A stretch of 15,126 nucleotides of DNA from Streptococcaceae bacterium (lineage in GTDB: Bacteria > Bacillota > Bacilli > Lactobacillales > Streptococcaceae). This document shows, piece by piece, positions 12,486-15,126 of this stretch. Position numbers and translations under genes: made by a program. The notes under the pieces are model-generated. The model made no database searches and was not told where the DNA came from. It worked only from the letters and a program-made list of their open reading frames with translations. The stretch spans positions 1 through 15,126 of the forward strand of contig JAISYB010000105.1 in the NCBI GenBank assembly GCA_031270215.1, in the 5' to 3' direction. Position 1 is the first letter of the stretch; every line of letters starts with the position of its first letter.

Positions 12486-13406
12486 TTAATTGGCTTTATA
12501 TTGCTCAAATTCCGCCTCATTTGCCCAAACCAAATGTCCGGATTTAATCTCTTTAAACGATGGTTTATCGACACTGTAATCATGGACAGTAGCGTCATAA
12601 ACGACCAGCTTCTTCTGCCGTTCCAAAATCGGATCTGGAATTGGCACCGCTGATAATAATGATTTCGTATACGGATGAATTGGATTCGTAAATAGCTCCT
12701 CTGTTTCCGCCAGCTCAACAATCTCGCCACGATAGATTACAGCAATACGGTCAGATACAAAACGAACGACTGACAAATCATGAGCAATAAAGAGATAGGT
12801 CAAGCCTTTCTCACTTTGTAATTGCTTTAGGAGATTTAAAACCTGTGCGCGAATGGAAACATCAAGCGCTGAAATTGGTTCATCAGCAATCACCAGCTTT
12901 GGCTCCATGATTAAAGCGCGAGCAATCCCAATCCGTTGTCTTTGTCCGCCGGAAAATTCATGCGGATAACGCGATAGATGTTCCGGTAACAGCCCAACTG
13001 CCTTGAGTATTTTCTCAACTTTTGCCCGACGGTCTGCTTCGTCTTGATAGAGATGAAAGTTATACAAACCCTCTGAGATAACGTAGTCAACCGTCGCTCT
13101 TTCATTTAACGATGCCGCTGGGTCTTGGAAAATCATCTGAATACTTTTGACAAGCTCAGATTTTTCAGCAGCACTCAACTTAGTTGAAATCTTTTGCCCC
13201 TCAAAGATAATCTCACCAGTTTCAATCTGGTTAAGTCCTAAAATCGCACGACCAATCGTTGTCTTACCTGAACCGCTCTCGCCAACCAGCGCAAAGGTTT
13301 CGCCTTGGCAAATATCAAAATTAGCATTTTTAACGACAATCTTTTTCTGCTTACCCTCTCCAAAGGAGATAGATAAATCCTTAATTTCAAGTAGCTTATC
13401 AGACAT
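12486..13406 (-). CDS. oppF: Oligopeptide ABC transporter ATP-binding protein OppF
   Basis: 306 aa from ATG 13404-13406, which has AAAGGAG 6 nt upstream; a longer in-frame version starting about nine codons earlier lacks that signal. Motifs: Walker A GESGSGKTT (42-50), Q-loop FQDP (93-96), signature FSGGQRQ (151-157), Walker B LVIADEP (171-177), and a C-terminal extension with the peptide-transporter region HPYTKSLLSAVPIPDP. It forms the nucleotide-binding heterodimer with OppD on the cytoplasmic face and drives import of oligopeptides. The ATG overlaps the oppD stop by 8 nt. It is the last gene of the visible opp operon (C-D-F); the next sequence downstream is the IS scar. Confidence 0.95.
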   Translation of the reverse strand: MSDKLLEIKDLSISFGEGKQKKIVVKNANFDICQGETFALVGESGSGKTTIGRAILGLNQIETGEIIFEGQKISTKLSAAEKSELVKSIQMIFQDPAASLNERATVDYVISEGLYNFHLYQDEADRRAKVEKILKAVGLLPEHLSRYPHEFSGGQRQRIGIARALIMEPKLVIADEPISALDVSIRAQVLNLLKQLQSEKGLTYLFIAHDLSVVRFVSDRIAVIYRGEIVELAETEELFTNPIHPYTKSLLSAVPIPDPILERQKKLVVYDATVHDYSVDKPSFKEIKSGHLVWANEAEFEQYKAN

Positions 13407-14460
13407 TTCTATCTCCTTTCGTCGTAATTTCAAGCATTTTCTGATGTAAATCTTTAATGCTTTCCGGCTTATCCAGCTTTGGCGCTCTGGAATCTAAGAG
13501 CCATGTTTTTGCCCAATGTGTTTCAGATAAATCAAACCTCGGCGGTGCTTGCTCAAAGTCAATTGCTAAAGGATTTGGATTGCGCGGGGCAAAGGCATCT
13601 CCTTTAATCTCATTATAAAGTGAGGGTGGCGTTCCATGAATACTATACAATCTTTGTGTCGTCGCAAGCTGTGGCAGGCTAGATAATAACGCCCAAGTAT
13701 ATGGATGTCTTGGCTCATAGAATATTTCCTCAATCGTTCCATACTCCACAATTTCACCAGCATACATCACACCAACACGGTCAGCGATTGAAGCAACAAC
13801 ACCTAAATCATGAGTGATAAAAATCATTGAAAAGCCGTATTCCACCTTTAACGTCTTTAACAAATCAATAATCTGCGCTTGAATCGTCACATCTAAAGCG
13901 GTCGTTGGTTCATCACAAATTAAGATTTTTGGTCGACTGGCTAAAGCAATTGCAATCACAATCCGCTGACGCATGCCGCCAGAATATTGAAACGGATACT
14001 CATCAAAACGTTTCTTTGAATCAGGAATCCCGACTTTATCCATTAAATCAAGCGCTATTGTTTTTGCCTCGGCAGCAGTTTTCTTTTGATGTTTGACAAT
14101 AACCTCCGTAATCTGTGTCCCAATTGTCCGAATTGGATTAAGAGAGGTCATCGGATCCTGAAAAACCGTTGAAATCTGACTTCCTCGGATTGCTTCCCAG
14201 TTTTGATTGCTTACAATCTTGGTTAAATCCTGACCATTATATAAAATTTCGCCTGCTGAAATACGTCCGTTTGCTTCTAGCATACCGGTAAATGCTTTGG
14301 TAAAAACAGATTTGCCACTACCACTTTCACCAACTAAAGCCAGTGTTTCGCCAGCATAAAGATCAACTGAAATATCACGAATCGCACGCAACACGCGGTC
14401 ACGGACATCAAATTCGATACTCACATTCTTGACGGAAAGGAGTAAATTGTCTTTTGTCAT
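13399..14460 (-). CDS. oppD: Oligopeptide ABC transporter ATP-binding protein OppD
   Basis: 353 aa. Walker A GESGSGKS (44-51), Q-loop FQDPMTSLNP (100-109), signature YSGGMRQ (159-165), Walker B ILICDEP (179-185), H-loop FITHDLG, and the C-terminal segment HPYTWALLSSLPQL typical of OppD/DppD proteins. The ATG is preceded by AAGGAG at a good distance and lies 15 nt after oppC. It pairs with OppF to energise peptide uptake. In streptococci the equivalent pair is AmiE/AmiF, and imported peptides can also act as signals for competence in some species. Whether that applies here is not shown by the sequence. Confidence 0.95.
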   Translation of the reverse strand: MTKDNLLLSVKNVSIEFDVRDRVLRAIRDISVDLYAGETLALVGESGSGKSVFTKAFTGMLEANGRISAGEILYNGQDLTKIVSNQNWEAIRGSQISTVFQDPMTSLNPIRTIGTQITEVIVKHQKKTAAEAKTIALDLMDKVGIPDSKKRFDEYPFQYSGGMRQRIVIAIALASRPKILICDEPTTALDVTIQAQIIDLLKTLKVEYGFSMIFITHDLGVVASIADRVGVMYAGEIVEYGTIEEIFYEPRHPYTWALLSSLPQLATTQRLYSIHGTPPSLYNEIKGDAFAPRNPNPLAIDFEQAPPRFDLSETHWAKTWLLDSRAPKLDKPESIKDLHQKMLEITTKGDRNV

Positions 14461-14475
14461 TAATTTTCTCCTTTT

Positions 14476-15126
14476 CTAGTTATGATTGCGTGGGTCTGAT
14501 GCGTCCCCTAATATCTGCCCAACAAGTGAAAGCGAGATTGTCACAAGTGCTAATATGACAACTGGAATCCAAAAAAGATAAGCGTTTTGTGTAATATTTC
14601 CTGTGTTTTGCGTCACAATCCGTCCAAGTGATGGTGTGTCTGAGGACAAACCAACACCAAGGAAGCTCATGAATACCTCAAGTGAGATAAATACTGGTAG
14701 CGAGGCTGCCATAGTTGTCACAATATAGGCAACTAAAAATGGCAAAATATTCTTAGCAATCAGGGTGCGCCGCTTAGTCCCCAAGGTATGCGAAGCAATA
14801 TTATACTCCCTATCACGCAATATCACGACCTGTACACGCACACCGTAAGCAACTGAAATCCAAGAGGTTAGGCACATGGCAAGTAATAAATTTAAAAATC
14901 CTTGCCCAAATGCATATGCAAAGACAATCAAGATGAGCACCTGAGGGACGTTTGTGACAACGTTATAAACCTCAAGCATTACCTTATCAACTACCTTAGA
15001 TACACCCCAAATCGCGCCAACAATCACTCCTAGAAAGGTTGAAATCAGAGTCGCTATGACTGATAAAAGAATCGAGTTTTTAGCACCCGCCCAAACGGCA
15101 TCAAATAGCGATTGTCCTGTTTCATC
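14476..15126 (-). CDS. oppC: Oligopeptide ABC transporter permease OppC (3' part)
   Basis: 216 codons are visible; the gene is open to the window edge, so its N-terminus is outside. The visible part starts DETGQSLFDAVWAGAKNS, the conserved periplasmic/first-loop region of OppC/AmiD proteins. About five hydrophobic segments follow, with the cytoplasmic EAA-type coupling loop in REYNIASHTLGTKRRTLIAK. The segment SLEVFMSFLGVGLS...PSLGRIV is also typical. It forms the membrane channel with OppB. It ends with TAG 14476-14478, 15 nt before oppD, in the usual B-C-D-F direction. Confidence 0.93.
   Translation of the reverse strand, partial: DETGQSLFDAVWAGAKNSILLSVIATLISTFLGVIVGAIWGVSKVVDKVMLEVYNVVTNVPQVLILIVFAYAFGQGFLNLLLAMCLTSWISVAYGVRVQVVILRDREYNIASHTLGTKRRTLIAKNILPFLVAYIVTTMAASLPVFISLEVFMSFLGVGLSSDTPSLGRIVTQNTGNITQNAYLFWIPVVILALVTISLSLVGQILGDASDPRNHN

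Noticed and set aside
12476..12730. Arginine-rich minus-strand frame across the end of oppF
   Set aside because: An alternate-frame shadow of oppF with no start signal.
1..15126. tRNA, rRNA, riboswitch or CRISPR array
   Set aside because: No cloverleaf, rRNA segment, regularly spaced repeat or recognisable riboswitch core was seen on either strand.

Overview
The window looks like the chromosome of a low-GC Gram-positive of the order Lactobacillales, most likely Streptococcaceae close to Lactococcus or Streptococcus. This is inferred from gene content and protein style: a seven-gene comG pilus operon, a short competence-type SSB, LuxS, and an opp operon in the order C-D-F. Further signs are strong AAGGAG ribosome binding sites and extended -10 promoters of the form TGnTAAAAT. 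No rRNA, tRNA, CRISPR array or prophage is visible.

Layout. (1) Positions 84-2673, minus strand: the overlapping pair tex and sprT-like. (2) 2756-2965, plus strand: a small acidic/basic cytoplasmic protein divergent from tex, followed by a terminator at 3012-3057 that can act in both directions. (3) 3056-4996, minus strand: a two-gene operon of a 53-aa membrane protein and a 588-aa membrane-anchored extracytoplasmic protein with four PepSY-like repeats. (4) 5144-6092, plus strand: luxS followed by a Zur-type Fur-family repressor. (5) 6256-6657, minus strand: ssbB; 6785-7393, plus strand: lepB. (6) 7527-11211, minus strand: a complete comGA-GB-GC-GD-GE-GF-GG operon in which every gene overlaps the next. 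(7) 11298-12475: an AT-rich scar holding a 3'-truncated ATP-grasp gene, the 3' tail of its former upstream partner, and a decayed IS30-like transposase start with a large hairpin. An 11-bp direct repeat flanks it. (8) 12486-15126, minus strand: oppF, oppD and the 3' part of oppC, which runs off the window.

How it works together. The comG operon builds the competence pseudopilus (ComGA ATPase, ComGB platform, ComGC major pilin, ComGD-GG minor pilins), and the short SSB protects incoming DNA. Both share a closely matching upstream element ending in TGCGTARTAA, which I propose is the local late-competence (ComX/SigX) promoter. LuxS serves the activated methyl cycle and makes the AI-2 precursor. 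Its co-transcribed Zur ties that unit to zinc status. The Opp proteins import oligopeptides.

The most novel-looking parts are the two-gene PepSY-like membrane operon (its 53-aa member is easily missed), the conserved competence promoter element, and the scar between comG and opp. That scar preserves two ends of a lost biosynthetic cluster and a hairpin that would bury the transposase start codon.
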